From NCBI GenBank assembly GCA_022316685.1, contig JAKJHU010000046.1:7911001-7975000 (forward strand): a DNA stretch of 64,000 bases, written 5' to 3'. The notes beneath the pieces are model-generated. The model was not told the origin of the DNA and made no database searches. It saw only the letters and a list, made by a program, of their open reading frames with translations. The stretch is from Progne subis subis (Eukaryota > Chordata > Aves > Passeriformes > Hirundinidae). A program made the position numbers and the translations under genes. Positions within the stretch are counted from its first letter, which is position 1; each line of letters begins with the position of its first letter. Of the stretch, positions 1 to 13,654 are shown one piece after another.

Positions 1-730
1 CAGGTCAGTTCTGAAATCTGAATTTTATTTGTCCATCGACAGAGATGGGTGGTGTCAAGAGAGAGAATGTGGGTGTCAAGCCTGTGGCTATTTCAATCCT
101 TGGGAATGATTCCAGTCAGGTAATCGCTTGGGAAAGGTGTGATTTACCAGAGGACTGTTTTTGCATTAGTTCATGGGTCTATTAGCAAATACACAGAGAA
201 ATTGCAAGCTTTGGAGCAACAATAATAGAGGATTACAAAATGCTGCAATTCAAGGCACACAACTCCTTGAAGACATGAAGTATTCCTTTTCTAAGTAGAA
301 AGAATTAGAAGAATTAGAGTCATAAAATGGCCTTATTTAAGAATCTGGTCCATCTGGCCCACCTTTGTTAATTAGTAAGAATGTTACTAAATAAATAAGA
401 CTCCAAATTTCCTTCAAGAAAGGGGTTGCTAAGATCTGAAAACCATGATTTAACAGGTTTCATTATGATTATGACATATCAGAGAGAAACAAGTTATAAA
501 GCACATCTGAGACATCAGTTGCATCCCATCTCCATAGGCCAGACATGGAATACAAATTTCCAGAGGTATTAGTAGGATGTTGAAGGATCTCTCATTAATG
601 GCATTTGTGTGAAAAATCTAAACTGATCTTTCTGGGGAAAAGAAAAAGATAAAAACCCTAGCTTTGCATGAAAAACAATCTGATAGAAGCATTTTATTCA
701 GTCAGTCTCACAGAAGTTGCAGGTAGAATT

Positions 731-766
731 ATAAAATTTATAGAATTCATAGAATTTATAGAATTC
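731..766. repeat. 9-base tandem repeat, four copies
   Basis: Units ATAAAATTT, ATAGAATTC, ATAGAATTT, ATAGAATTC. Because the period is a multiple of three, it creates an IEF repeat in the 78-codon frame at 668-904; I see no reason to believe that frame is translated. Confidence 0.9.
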
Positions 767-1705
767 CTGCTTCTGAAGGGCTCATGTCTCAGAAATATGG
801 AAGGTTGCTTCCCTGCTTTTACAAAAAACACAGCTGTGTATTTCACTGCAAAGTGTATTAAGGCACAAGAGAAATATCTTTCCTTTAGTCTTGCAACGTG
901 TTAAGCATACCCCAGGTATGTAACAAATAATAAATAAAATAACAGTGTAAGTGTGGCTGGGATTAGAATAGTATTCCCATTACTCTGGAGTCTCTGTCAT
1001 GCTCTTTCATCTCACTCTTGACAGCCCACTTGCCAGTTCACATCATAGTTTGAGAAAGATCTGCCAGAGCATCAGCTGCACAAGAGAACAAGAAACCCAG
1101 GATCTATTTTTCATTAACTTGCTCTCTGCATTGGTGAATCTCATCAAGACCTTTGAATACAGCTAGTGCGTACTGACCAGTGCAGAAATGGAGTGCAACG
1201 TCTAACATTCCTTTCCCATGAATTCTTAATCTGTCTTCTCAAGGAACTGGCAAAACACATATTCTCCAATTTTCCCTGTCCTTTATCTGCTTTAATCCTT
1301 TGCTTGTGTATGACTGTACTGCCTATGTTAGAAAAGCCTGGAGAGGAGCTCTGCCTCTAAACACGATTATCTAGGATGCAGCAATTTGGCACATACAAGA
1401 AGATGAATGCAAACTGTATAATGAATGCTGGAACTCACCTCAGCATGGCACTGATGGAGTTAAACACAGTCCCAAGAGCTGTGATTGCCCCACCTTTATA
1501 TTTTATCTGACAGTTCTCTTTCTCTCCCTGGATTGTCATGTAGCCCTTTTGCTCTGTCTGTTCACATTACACAATAACTCCTCTGGTGTCTCTTTCAATT
1601 TCTTCCATGAGATGCATTCCCTGGCACACATTAAAATTTGTGCACAAAAGATTTCCTTAGGCTCACTGTTGCTTTGACACACTTACCTTTATTAATAAAT
1701 ACTTA

Positions 1706-1736
1706 ACAAAACAAACAAACAAACAAACAAACAAAC
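1706..1736. repeat. (AAAC)n microsatellite
   Basis: About seven units of CAAA/AAAC in a row. Confidence 0.95.
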
Positions 1737-3289
1737 ATCCCCTGATTAATAAATGTCTGGCCAAAATATCAGGAGCATCTACAAAAGTTGATTTTCACCA
1801 CATAGGTCTTAATAGACTGCTAGCATAACATCTCCCTGTGGAGGACCACGGAATTCTTCCATGGCTGAACTGGTTTCAGTGTTTCTATTGGCAAGCAGAG
1901 AAACCTCCAGCAACATGAAATGATGGTGACGAAGGCTTTGCTAAGAAAATACATTCAGATTTGTGAAAAAAGACCATACCTGTCTTCAGGCAGGGGCAGA
2001 CAAAGAAAACATGTCCCCTAGCACTACAGGTTATGTTGCTACATCCATAAAGAGTAGGTGGATCCCAATCTCCAAGGAGAATTGGCAGGTAAGACTTGAT
2101 ATGAGGATATTCAAGTTTTGCAACTGAGAAGTTAACATATCCCTGAATAACTCTTTAGTGCTCCTCCCCTTTTCCCAGAAGCCTTTTGGATGTGATCTGA
2201 GCTGACACCCACAGTTGTGTGTTTGAACAGCTCTATTCAGTGCTAGGTTACAGTTTACACATCAGCTTCCCACACCTAAAAATCATCAAACTCATGATTA
2301 TATTTGTCAGCCCATCCTGAGTTTTTACTTCATTATGAAGTTTATCAAAAAAGAAATATTGAGCATTTCTTTCTCCCTTTCAGATATTTTACATGTACAG
2401 AAACACATACTGAATAATATACATTCCTCCTAGAGGATTTGTATCTCTGTATCAGCAATAGTTCACAAACCAGAAAAGCTTATTTTAAGAACTCTGCACA
2501 ACTAAGTTCTTGCTTGTTAATATACGGTTTTGTCCTTTTTGATTTTAAAACACATAAAGGCAACATAAATGAAAACGCATATAAAAAGAACTCCACATAC
2601 TTTCCATAGAAAATTTAAACATTTAAAATGAATGAATTCTGAAAGGAACAGCTTTGAGTGTTATTGACTGAAAAAGCAGATGGCACAAGGATACATTAGT
2701 GTCACACAGCATTATCTTCATCCTTAGGAGCAGAGATGGCATCTCAATGATGCACTGGGCTTTTTGCAGTGCTTTCTAGGTGGTTCAAGTCATAAAACAT
2801 AAAACGCCTTGTTTCTTGCTGAAGTTGTGTACCAAAGAAATTAATGTATCTATCATTTACTCTTTGCATATAGATTGCTTCTCTAACAGGAAAATTCAGC
2901 TTAAAGCTGATAAGTCATTTAAATCTCACCTAAAACCTTAAAATAGGGTGTAAGTGTGACTTAAATAATGCATGAACCTTAAGCTAGCCTTTGCAGAAGG
3001 GTAAATTCCGTTTCTTTAACTCTAGCACACTAGAAATATTTTCAATTATAGGGATGATGAAGGTTTGGCCCATGAAGACACCTACTTGTTTCTTTCAATT
3101 TATTCTTTCCAGAAGCCTGAATATTTTTCCTTTGCATAGACATGTGAAAGATGCTTATAAAAATAATTCTTCAGTATTTAAAAAAAAAATGTTTACAATC
3201 ATCCAAACATAATGTGAAAATCTGTGTCAGCTCCAGATTGTATTCTGTGGAAATTTGGTGCAATTAGAGAATCTGGTGCTTTTGAGATC

Positions 3290-3612
3290 TTATCATTCTC
3301 TACAGCTCTCTGAAGAGGAGGTTGTAGCAAGGGCTCTTCTCTCGGGTTACAAGTGACAGGACAAGAGGAAATGGCCTCCAGTTGCACCAGAGGAGGTTTA
3401 GATTAGAGATTAAGAAGTATTTCTTCACTGAAATGGTGGCCAGGCATTGGAGCAGGCTGCCCAGGGCAGGGGTGGAATCACCATTGCTGGAAGTGTTCAT
3501 AAAATGTGTGCACTTGAGGGCATGGTTTGGGGGTAATATGGTGGTGCTGAGTTAAGAGCTGGGCTTGATAATCTTGAAGGTCTTTTCCAGGTTTAAGGTT
3601 CTGTCATACCAA
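3290..3612 (+). mobile_element. CR1 LINE 3' fragment
   Basis: The plus strand shows the CR1 tail: AGGACAAGAGGAAATGGCC, GAGGTTTAGATTAGAG, GAAGTATTTCTTCACTGAAA, GCATTGGAGCAGGCTGCCCAG and a degenerate end TTCTGTCATA. The 66-codon and 62-codon minus ORFs here are only antisense readings of the element. Confidence 0.88.
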
Positions 3613-6600
3613 GGGTCACAGTGTCTTACCCTAGGCTCTACCATTCCCCAACCCAGAAAGCAGCAGCAGCAGCCAGGATAAGGCAGGGAGGCAGCTCACC
3701 CTTCTCTGACATCCAGCCAAAAATTTTATAAGAAAATCAAACCAAAAAAAAAAACCCCAAAAACACATGAACAAACCAATAAAAGAGATCCTATTCATCA
3801 CAGAATTATACTTCATGAAAATAAATTATTTTTATTAAGCACATTATTCTCCGTTTACTTTACAGCAGTCTTAGGACAAGATCTTTTGCTAGACAGACTA
3901 CAGGAATATTAAATACCTTTTCCTGTCCTCACTCAAGGGTCACCCTTGTCTCTTACACCATTTCCCATCTTCTCAAACACGCAGGAATAGACAAGCCTGT
4001 GTCACTGCGTGACTGTGATGGAACCAGGAAGTGTTCCCACTCCAGTATGACATTTTAATCTTCATTAATTTTCACCTACTTTAAAAGAAACTCCTCGGGA
4101 CAAAATTCAACCCTGCAAGTCTGTGTAAGTGTTCCCCAGGGTTTGCTATGCAGCCAGACATTGAACGTGTGTCTGGATGGCACCGCACAGAGAGCGGCTG
4201 TGTGCCAGCAGGATGAGAGCTAGGTGACCACGTGAGTCTCTCTGCTGCTTCCTGATCAAGGTTAAAATAATTTATACTAAACTGCCATCTGAGACTGGGC
4301 CTCGATCCAAGCATGCACACCAGGCTGCAGTGTCCTTTTGCTAAAGAGGATGCTGAGAGCGCGGGGCCTTGCCCGCAGCATAGAGAAATAGTCCGTGTGC
4401 CCACATCTAAATTTCTTGTGTGTTTCAGATGAGAAGATGGCATGAAGACATGCCCGTGGCAGGACAATTGCCTTTGGGACTGGGATGTACCTGCTCCCTC
4501 CAGGAACCCACTAATCACACCTCAGAAAGACAAACAGAACAGCTATTCCTTAAAAATAAACAGGGGAGATTCTGGAGATCCCTCCAGCCTTTCTCTTCCT
4601 TGCACCATTTACCTTGCAATATTTTTGAACCATTCACATAAGAACTTCCATGAAACCATGGAGAAAAATCACTTGTTCCTGTATATCTGTCGCCCTGTTT
4701 TTCATATCACAACTGGGGGAACATACAGGAGCAATAGGGAACTTTAATGTGGGATGCTATTAAAAAAAAAAATTTTTTTGCTTTAGTTCTAGAAGTGTTT
4801 TGTATTACAGGAAAAAAAAACCAGCAAAACCAACGCTATTTTTTAATGACAATCCAACTTCAGTAAAAAACTGGTGAGAGACAATAAACTGAAATTAGCC
4901 ACAAGAAAGCTCATTTTTTCAAAATGGTCAATGGAGTCATTTACTTCGACAAAAATGCTAAATAAGTATGAAAGTCTACAGACGTCAAATATGCTATTGT
5001 TCATATACTACTATGCATTTACAAGAAGATGGCAAAATATGTTTTTGTCTTTAAATGTTTAAGTTGATAACAGAGGAAAAAGTTATCAAATGAGAAAGTG
5101 TTCCTACAATGCCTTAACTAGTGGGCGCACGATGATTCACGCTTGACGTGAAGGGTCCGTGTGACAAAGTATGACTATAGCAATGCATATGGATAAAGGC
5201 ATTACAGGCACCCAGAGTGAGCACTTTTGGATCCTCATCTCACTATTGTTCTGATGAATAGAACCAAAACAATCCCCTTCCAAGTGGCAAACATGCCTGC
5301 TCTGAATAATCCATTCAGCCCTAGTCAAACTTGCAGATGAGCTTTTGGAGTCTGTGAAGACAGGCTGAAAAAAAGAGCTTCTTGTTTATTTATTTAACAT
5401 TGAAATGAGAAGAGACAAGGTAAAATGAGGTCACAGAAGCCGATTTTTGATGTGTCCAGTTAGGACTCAAACTGTGATTTGCCAGTAAAAGAGAGAAGAG
5501 CCAGTGAAATGCCTTTTGAATAAACTCCTGGAGTATCTGATAAGCAGGGGTGTGATCAGGTAGGCACTACATCATTAAATGTGGGATTTGTCTCATCTAC
5601 TTCAGCCATCTGCAAGTCAGGCATATGGTATGAGCCATTTGCTAGGTTGTGTTTGGAGACAGTTGAGAGAACAAAGCTTTCAAAGAGGGTTGATAAGTCC
5701 TGCCTGTCTCAGGAATGGACAAATTTTTGATTTAAAGTCTTTTGCCTGTAAGGTCAGTTGTTGTCTCTCTGTGATAAACTTGGTTTAGATACCTAACATT
5801 TAAATAGATGTAATTAGTAAAGATTAGTACTTTAAATGCTCCAGCTGCTTAATGAAATACAGACTCCTCTTCTGAAAGCCAGGTTAGTCAGTGAAGGTGG
5901 GCGGTACAGGTTTCAGCTTGACCGTGAAAAAAGGTCAACATCCACCACTAGCCTGTTCAATATGAGACCCAGTTTAGGCATGAGAAGATGTTGAGCCCCA
6001 AAATATTGGTAAGTGGTGGAATCCTGACTCCTCCTCTATTGGTCAGTTCTGGAGATAAGATGAGACTTCCTTGTGACACAGCCTTATGTATCAAAAGAAA
6101 AGAAAAATAAAAAGAATCATGTCACATTGAATATTTATAAACCTAATGTTTCAGGCTAATTTTTTTTTTTCTTGTGACAGCTTAGACAAGTGGAAATAGG
6201 CTGGTTACTTGAGCAGAAATTAAATGAAACACAGTGAGAAGTGGCAGGTTTCCTCTTCTGTGTAGGTTAATGAGACCCTGTAGGACAGCAAGAAGGTGGT
6301 TTTAGCTGTTCTGATTAGCTTGACCTAAAAGCCACTTCATGATTCACACACAGGAAATGTAATTTAAAATGATCAAACTGATGTTCAAATAAAGTCTAGT
6401 TAACAATAGAAATTTTGAAATACCCTCTTCACAGCACCATTCTTCGCCTTCCAACCCCATGCCAGGTTTTATTGAATATAATGTTCTGGGCTGTGAACCA
6501 CTCCCACCAGAAATCGTGTATGTTTTAACAGACAGGAGAATTTTTCAGCACTCTTGCAAGTCACCTCTTCAAATACAAATGGCTTTAAATTCAGGACTAC

Positions 6601-9600
6601 CACACCCCACCCTTTCTTATGCCTCCTTGCTGACCTCCACAGCAGTTTGTTTGAGGGACCCCTGTGCTTGGCTTGCTGGTGCAATCTGACTGGGAAGGAG
6701 CTTGCTGGAAGCCTTCACTGCATGGGAGTGCGCTGCTGAATGCCTGCCTTGGGGAAGCTGGTCTGGAAACCCACTGGGAATGCTCTTGTTATAGCTGAAC
6801 ACTGTCCCTGCCAGCTTTCCTCCTACTGCTAGCCATTTTCATTGGTGGTGCAACTCCATTGCTGATAGGGTACTACTGGCTTTTTAATCAGGGTCATTTC
6901 ATTCTAATCTGACTGCTGGTGAAAAGGGAAAAAAAAGGATGTATTTGATCCATCCTTCTAGCAAGGCAGAATTTTTCTTGTTGGATACTACAGAGCCAAA
7001 GAGGTAAAACTCTTCAGATGATTTGAAACTCAATTCTACAAACAATGGTTTGAAATGAAATGTAAGCTGTAGGTTCTACTGTAATGAGAGCAACAGTTTG
7101 GACAAGGGAAAGAAAGTTGAGGCATATATTTGTAATGTAAATCTGCACATTAAGTGCTCTTTGTAGTTGTAAAGAATTCTCTTCGTGTGTGTTAGAAACA
7201 TATTTGGACAAGGGATATCAAAAAAGCGCAGGAGCCAGTTCCTTTTTTCCCCCTCCCCCATTAGTACATAGCCTGAAGTCTTTTCTAGGCCAGAAAAAAT
7301 CTCCTTAATGTGGTCATTGTCCTATAGCAAATTAGTAGAGATCATCAAATCGTTCATTCTACTGAAGGCTATTTCCAATCTATCTCATTAGCACAATGTT
7401 CAATCCAGTTAAAGCTGAGTCAAACTAAAATGAGCAACTAATGGACTAAAATACTGCATTTTTTTAATATAAAAGTTCCTGAACTCAAAATACCGTATCT
7501 CGTATACAAGATCAAATTATAGATTGCAGAATTTTCTTCAGAAGAACTTTAAAAATAGATTATAATGTATCTATGCTTGATTTCTTCTGAGAGAAAAAAA
7601 TACTATGAAGGGGTTATATTGACAAAATGCCACAAAGACTAAGTTAAATTCCAAATTAAATCTTGGAAAAGATTATTTTTTTCTTGTATGTCTGAATATT
7701 ATAAAAGTAGAGATTGAAGGGAGCCCCGCCAAATACCATCCAGGCCATATTTGAATTTGAAAGCAACAGTAATAAGCGTGTAATCTATGCAGATTTTAAA
7801 ACAATACAGGCTCTGGCACACATTCTAATTTGCACCTACACAGCCAAGCTTTTGGGATTTGTATCTGTTGATGTGTAAGGTTCACTTGTGTAAGGTATGT
7901 TCTAACACTCTCGTGTAAAACAGACAGAGAGTCTCACATTTCACTCCGAGCATCATCCCTACAGTGCTCTTCTGAAATTCTGGCTACTAGTTCCTCTCCT
8001 GGTGTCACAGACGAGTGATTGCAGCCTGCAGGGGTCCCAGGCCATGTTCAGCACACATCTACACGCTCAGTTACAGGCAGACATTAGGTGGCTTTGCCAA
8101 GCCAGTGGGAAGCAAATGAAATCTCCCCAGACAAGCTGTCAATTTGCATTGCCCGGGGTAATAGACTGTGCCATTCACTCTGTGGGCTTTTGCAGGGTGG
8201 ACATATGCATGAGCATGTAATTTCTCATTTCAGAACTGTAGCTTAACTTAAATAGCTTTCACAAGGGGGAAAAAAAAAAGTTAAAAAAAAAAAAAAAAAT
8301 CACTGTCCCTGCTGTTCTCTATAAAATTGTCTCGAAGATTGACTGGAACTGACCCTATACAAGTTAATTAGTGTATTGAAATGTGGGGGGTTTGAACTGC
8401 AATATGAAAGAGAGAGAAAATACTTTACAGCCCTGGTGTCCAGTATAAAAAAAGGCCAAGAAACTGCAAAACCAGCATCACAACGATGGTAGAACCCTGA
8501 GAAATACCAAACAACAACTTAGCAAAACAAATTTGCTTAGCTTGGCCAAAAGTTTGAATTGTAATATGCTTATCTCTAAAGAGGAGAGCACATGCTCACG
8601 AAGGACAGACTTGGCAGGGATCAAAAATATTCACTGGAAGTGGGAGGCAAGGTTTACTTTGCACAGACAGCACAGGTTTTAACATAAACTACTGAAATGA
8701 ATAATACTGAATAGTGTCAATTTGCTTTGTGGAGAATATTTGTTAATCAAAAATGGTCACTGGGCTCTGACATATCAGTCAGAGTAGGCAGTCACTTCAG
8801 GCCTCCAAACCCCATGAAGATGAATTATAAGTGGTGGTCTCAGAAGCTCATAATGTACCAAGACCAGTATTTCACTCCTTGGTCAGAGTTTTGAAATGCC
8901 ATGAACAACAAGGAGGAGAAATGGCTACACTATCTCTTTAGCAAGTTTGTGAAGATAAATTCTAACCTTAGTTTATATTAATTTTATTATATAGAATAGA
9001 TTTATACTGACTTTTATTATATCAAGCTTCTTCTGGTTTATCAAATAGTTTTACTCATGGCAAAAATAAGAAAAATTGCACTCACTTTGTCTGTGAAACA
9101 AAATAAGAACTTCACATAACAATAGGCAACTGAGACCTGGAATTCCAGAGACATTTGGTACAATATTTCTCATCAGAATTCTTTTTAATATACAACTGTA
9201 AAATTTTTATATAGCCTTGATATGTCAAATATGGAGCCTTCCTAAGATCTTTGAAAGTATGAAACCACCAGTGTACCTGGACATTAATACAAGAGAACCT
9301 TCATCTTCCCAAGAGCTAATTTTACAGTCATAGTTTACAACCTGTAGCTGTAAGAAGATGGTTTTGTCCTTGAAAGACATTCAGTGAAAAATTGCTTCTC
9401 AACATAAGGTGATTTTTCTCACACATTCATAAAAACAGAAATGGAATGTTTTCCAGATTTTGTTTGCCCACAATATTTGCTAGGAAAATGTCTACCTTGT
9501 TCAAAATTTTTAATTGTGAAAAAGAGATCCTGTGAGAAAAGGAATCTCTTGGTAAGCTCTAGCTATAATAATGTCTGTAACTCGAGTTCTTTTGTGTGTG

Positions 9601-10299
9601 TGTGTTTGTGGTGGCTTAGTTTTCTTTTATTTTGAAGGAGAGATATCCTCTCTTTATGACCAAGTTGTCTGTCTCCCTGTTCAGCTTACATTATTTGACA
9701 TTTCAGGGGGAATGACTTACAGTTCAGAGGCATTAGAGTTATGATCATCACAAGCCTTTATTTTGGTGAAATAAACACAATTCTCTGTCCATCCTCTTGC
9801 CTTCCAGCACTGACGACAAAGGGGATGCTGACAACTGTCAGTGCTATTAATGTGCGCTGGGGAAAGAGAAGGGAAAGACTAGAGCAAGGAGCTTTTACTA
9901 TTATTGTTGGAAAATGTCTTAATCCAATAACAAAATACAACAGGTGAAAGCCCCAAATTCCACAGTTACAGCAATTCTATTATTCAAATCAAATTTTTGC
10001 AGTCTGTTCTCATGCTGGCATCTATCAAGACTAAGTGTAAAAAACCCATACAGATTGATAGCATTTAGGAATGAAATTCTCCCTGTGTAGAATGGAGTCT
10101 CTTGCAGTCCAGTGATGTTCATGAAATTCAAGTAACTTTTGCATGACTCAGCCTCCTGGTTACCACATCTGTCCCTGTCAGGAATTTCCAAAAAGCCAGT
10201 GTGCTGGAACCTCATGTTAAATTTCAGGCTCTCTGTATGGCCATCAATGTGACCTCACAACAGACTAACTTGGCTTTACGTTACTGGGCAGCTACATCC
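3613..10299. other. Intergenic, no gene seen
   Basis: No recognised protein. The longest frame is 145 codons on the minus strand (4081-4518), in a locally GC-richer patch; it matches no family I know. A possible regulatory element lies at 8010-8230, with A runs at 8270-8299. Confidence 0.55.
8010..8230. promoter_or_regulatory. Possible conserved non-coding element
   Basis: A stretch with even base composition, no low complexity and a clustered set of binding-type words: CAAATGAAAT, GACAAGCTGTCA, the octamer ATTTGCAT at 8142-8149 and CATATGCATGAGCATGTAAT. A frame of 72 codons (8002-8220) overlaps but looks like chance. Conservation cannot be judged from one sequence. Confidence 0.2.
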
Positions 10300-11675
10300 C
10301 CTATATAGACAAGAAAAAGGCAAACAGTGCACCAATAATTAAAGAGGGTAGAAAGAAGGACCCCAGAAACTACCTGTCAGCCTTCCCTCTGTGCCTGGGA
10401 AGATCATGGAACAGATCCTCTCAGAAGCTCTGCCAGGGCACTGAGGAGGACAGGGAGGAGATTTGGGACAGCCAGCATGGCTTCACCAAGGGCCAGTCCT
10501 GCCTGCCCAACCCAGGGGCCTCCCATGATGGAGGGATACATCAGTGGGCAAGGGCGAGGCTCCAGATGACATTTGTCTGTATTTCTGTAAGGCCTTTGAC
10601 ACATTCCCCCACAACATCTTTCTCTCTAAACTGGAGAAAGATGGGTTTGATAATTGGATTGTTCAGTGGATGAGGAATTGGTTGGACAGTCACATCCACA
10701 GTGTTGTGGTCAATGGCTCAGAGACCTGATGGACACCAGCGACAAGTGGTGCCCCTAAGGGGTCAATACTGGGATGAAAATTGTTCAAAATCTTCACCAA
10801 TGACAAAGACGGTGGGATTTAGTGCACTCTCAGCAAATTTACAGGTGACACCAAGCTGAGTGGTGGTTTGACACACCTGAAGGATGGAACACCAGCCAGA
10901 GGGCCCTGGGCCTCATGAGCTTCAACAAAGCCAAGTGCAAGATGCTGCACTTGGGTCGGGACACTCCCAGACATGAGTACAGATTGGGAGAAGAAATAAA
11001 TAAGAGCAGCCCCACAGAGAAGGACTTGGGGGTACTGGTGGATGACTTGGAGAGGCTGGACATGAGCTAGCAATGTGCACTTGCAGCCCAGAAAGCCAAA
11101 TATGTCCTGGGCTGCATCATAAGCAGTGTGGCCAGCAGGGTGAGGGAGGGGATTCTGTCCGTCTGCTCCACTCTCACGAGACCCTGCCCAGACTGCTGTG
11201 TCCAGCTCTGGGATTTTGGGCACAGCAAAGACAGGAACCCATTGGAGCAAGGCCAGAGGAGGGCCAGATAAATGATCAGAGGGCTGGGACACCTCTGCTG
11301 TGAGAAAAGACAGAGAGCTGAGTTTGTTCAGCCTAGAGAAGGGAAAGCTCCAGGGAGAACTTATTGCCGCATTTCAATGCTTTAAGGGGGTGCACAAGGA
11401 GGGTCTGTTGCAATAAGACAGGGGCCAGTGGCTTTAAATTCAAAGAAGGTAGATTCACGCTACATATAAGGAAGAAATTATTTTAAAATCAAAGTGGTGA
11501 AGCATTGGAACAGGTTTTCCAGAAAGATGGTGCCCCACCATGGAGACATTCAAGGCCAGGTTGGATGGGGCTCTGAGCAACCTGATCTTGAAGTTGTCCC
11601 TGCTCCCTGCAGGGATTTGGATTAGATGGCCTTTAGAAGTCCCTTCCAGCCCAATCCATTCTATGACTCTCAGGT
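10300..11675 (+). mobile_element. CR1 LINE, 5'-truncated, with reverse transcriptase remnant
   Basis: Non-LTR retrotransposon of the CR1 family. The plus strand follows the avian CR1 consensus from the reverse transcriptase region (the frame at 10544-10729 reads FCKAFDTFPHNIFLSKLE and VVVNGSET) through the untranslated 3' segment (AAGGACTTGGGGGTACTGGTGG, GGTTGGATGGGGCTCTGAGC) to the terminal CCATTCTATGACTCT near 11670. Frames are broken by stops and indels, and a stretch near 10880 appears to be deleted relative to the consensus, so the copy is dead. It is the largest recognisable repeat in the window. ORFs on both strands here are products of the element. Confidence 0.93.
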
Positions 11676-13654
11676 GCCTGCTTTCATCCTTGTGGAGTTT
11701 TGCAGCAATATTCTCTTTAACATTAACAACTTCTTTTTGCCCCTACTGTATTGCCAGGAAGAAAGGGATGAAAGCAAAAATGACATTTCTGCGCCTGCCA
11801 AGAAAGTCAGCACAGCTGACAAGACACTGTGTTGGTGACAGACTGAAGAAATCTTGTCTGGATAATGCAAAGCACAAAACAAGCCAATATTCACCCTTCA
11901 GCATCACAAAACGTATATATGATATTTTTCCATATTCTACTCATCACATTTCTTACCTTAGTGCTTTGTTCTCTATAGCAGTTAATAGTTGTCTTGGTAA
12001 ATTCTGACCTCTGTCATGTTAGAGGACCGTGAGCTTTTGTAATCCTGGAATAGGTCAGGTATCTGAGGGCAGAAAATAAAGGTCAATTGTCTCTTTGCAT
12101 CATTCCTGTAAACCGCAGCAGTATTACTACCTGGTCTAGGTAGTTTGAACCAACCATAAGGAGAGATTCTGCCAGAAGTGCTTCTGCAATTCTGAGTTTA
12201 GCTTCAGGAGACAGATAAATACAAACAAATCTGCATGTCAGGGGCAACACACAAAAAGGAATCTCTCTCATAATAGCAACCTATTAAAATACACATAAAA
12301 TAAGAAAGGAAGGGGAATTAAAAGAGAAAAAGAAGTTCATTTTTTGTGTAACTTCCTCTTTATAACTTCAGTTTTGAATTATCAAAATACAATTGAACTC
12401 ATCATTACTAAGGAACCTTTAAAATACTCACATAATTTTCCTCTCCCCTGTAGTTTCCATGAAACAGATGCATGTGCCTATTAAGTTATATTTTATGATT
12501 CATCTGGGGCAACTTAGCTCAGACGTATCTTTTTGTTTGCTACAAGAACAGCCTAGATTGATTTTTTTTTGGCAAATTAATTCTTAGTAAATGACAGAGT
12601 AAGGACTTTAACTCCCAAAGTCATAAAATTACTTCTTCTACTGCATGGCAAGCCAAAGCAATGCACAGCTAGGTTTTTGTAAGCAATCAGGGTACAAAAT
12701 TAAGGACACATGTCCTGACTGCACTTAATGCATTAACAGAAAGCAGTCCCACTAGTATGGAGCAAGAATAGGTTCAGCTGTGGGATGGCAGCTTTAATTG
12801 ACAGTCTGCAGGTGGCTCTCCATGGGGCATTGCTTCTCCCTTGTCACCAACTCACTTATTTTTGTAGCCCTCTTCATGCGCCTGAGTGCTTCAGAGGGCC
12901 CTGGCAGCTACAGCTGATGCATTTAGCCCAGAGATTCAGCAGTAAGGTGGTGGCTTCAATAAAAGTGCCATCGAGCTTCTGGGCTGATGAGCCAGAGCAG
13001 CCTGTAAGGTCATCAATCCTGATCACTGCCTGGGAACACCTGGCACTAATAGTGTGAGATGGTTTTTAGTGAAGACAGAGTGTACGACCTTGCATTATAT
13101 AGCAAGGGACTTATTCTTAGATAAAATAACGCCAGCTGAGAAGGACCAGGCTGGTTATCTTGATGGTCAAGTTGTTTCCCCCATCTCTAAGCTCAGGAGT
13201 GAGTCTTTGACTAGCAGAGATTCCACTCCATTTCATTATATATCTGCAACATAAACAGTTCTATAGGCAAGTCTCCATCACACAGGTCATTAGGGTTGAC
13301 TCTGATCTAAAAAGGCAATGGCTTTAGACACTTTATCATATACTATAGTGGAAAGTATTTTTTGTATCATATTATTTATGTAACAAGTCCCAGGGTATTT
13401 TATGAAACTTCAAGGCTCTTGCACTTGTGGTTGGTTGAACTACTAACCGTACCTTATATTTGCTAACTTTATTTCTGGCTTTTGCAGTTTGCCAGATAAT
13501 TGTGTCACAGTAGCTTAGTTCTCATGGAAAAGCTCTGACCTCTACTTCTAGAGGAAAAGCTACCTGTAGTTACCATTGCTAACAAAGTAAATAATTCAGA
13601 GATGTCTACTTGAATCTCCAGTCAGCAAGAATCACATTCCTTGAACTTGAAAGA
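11676..13654. other. Between two CR1 copies, no gene seen
   Basis: The 155-codon frame starting at 11540 begins inside the CR1 tail and runs out into unique DNA, so it is not a gene. The stretch 12785-13060 is slightly GC-richer and free of repeats but has no clear signal. Confidence 0.55.

Larger units (their letters stand above)
1..3289. other. Intergenic, no gene seen
   Basis: AT-rich DNA with only short frames. Apart from the 9-base repeat at 731 and the AAAC microsatellite at 1706, I see nothing supported. Confidence 0.6.

Noticed and set aside
4081..4518. Minus-strand ORF of 145 codons
   Set aside because: The composition follows the locally higher GC content; no known motif, and no exon borders that make sense.
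10819..11292. Minus-strand ORF of 157 codons
   Set aside because: It is antisense to CR1.
11540..12007. Plus-strand ORF of 155 codons
   Set aside because: The first part is the CR1 3' untranslated tail and the rest is flanking DNA.
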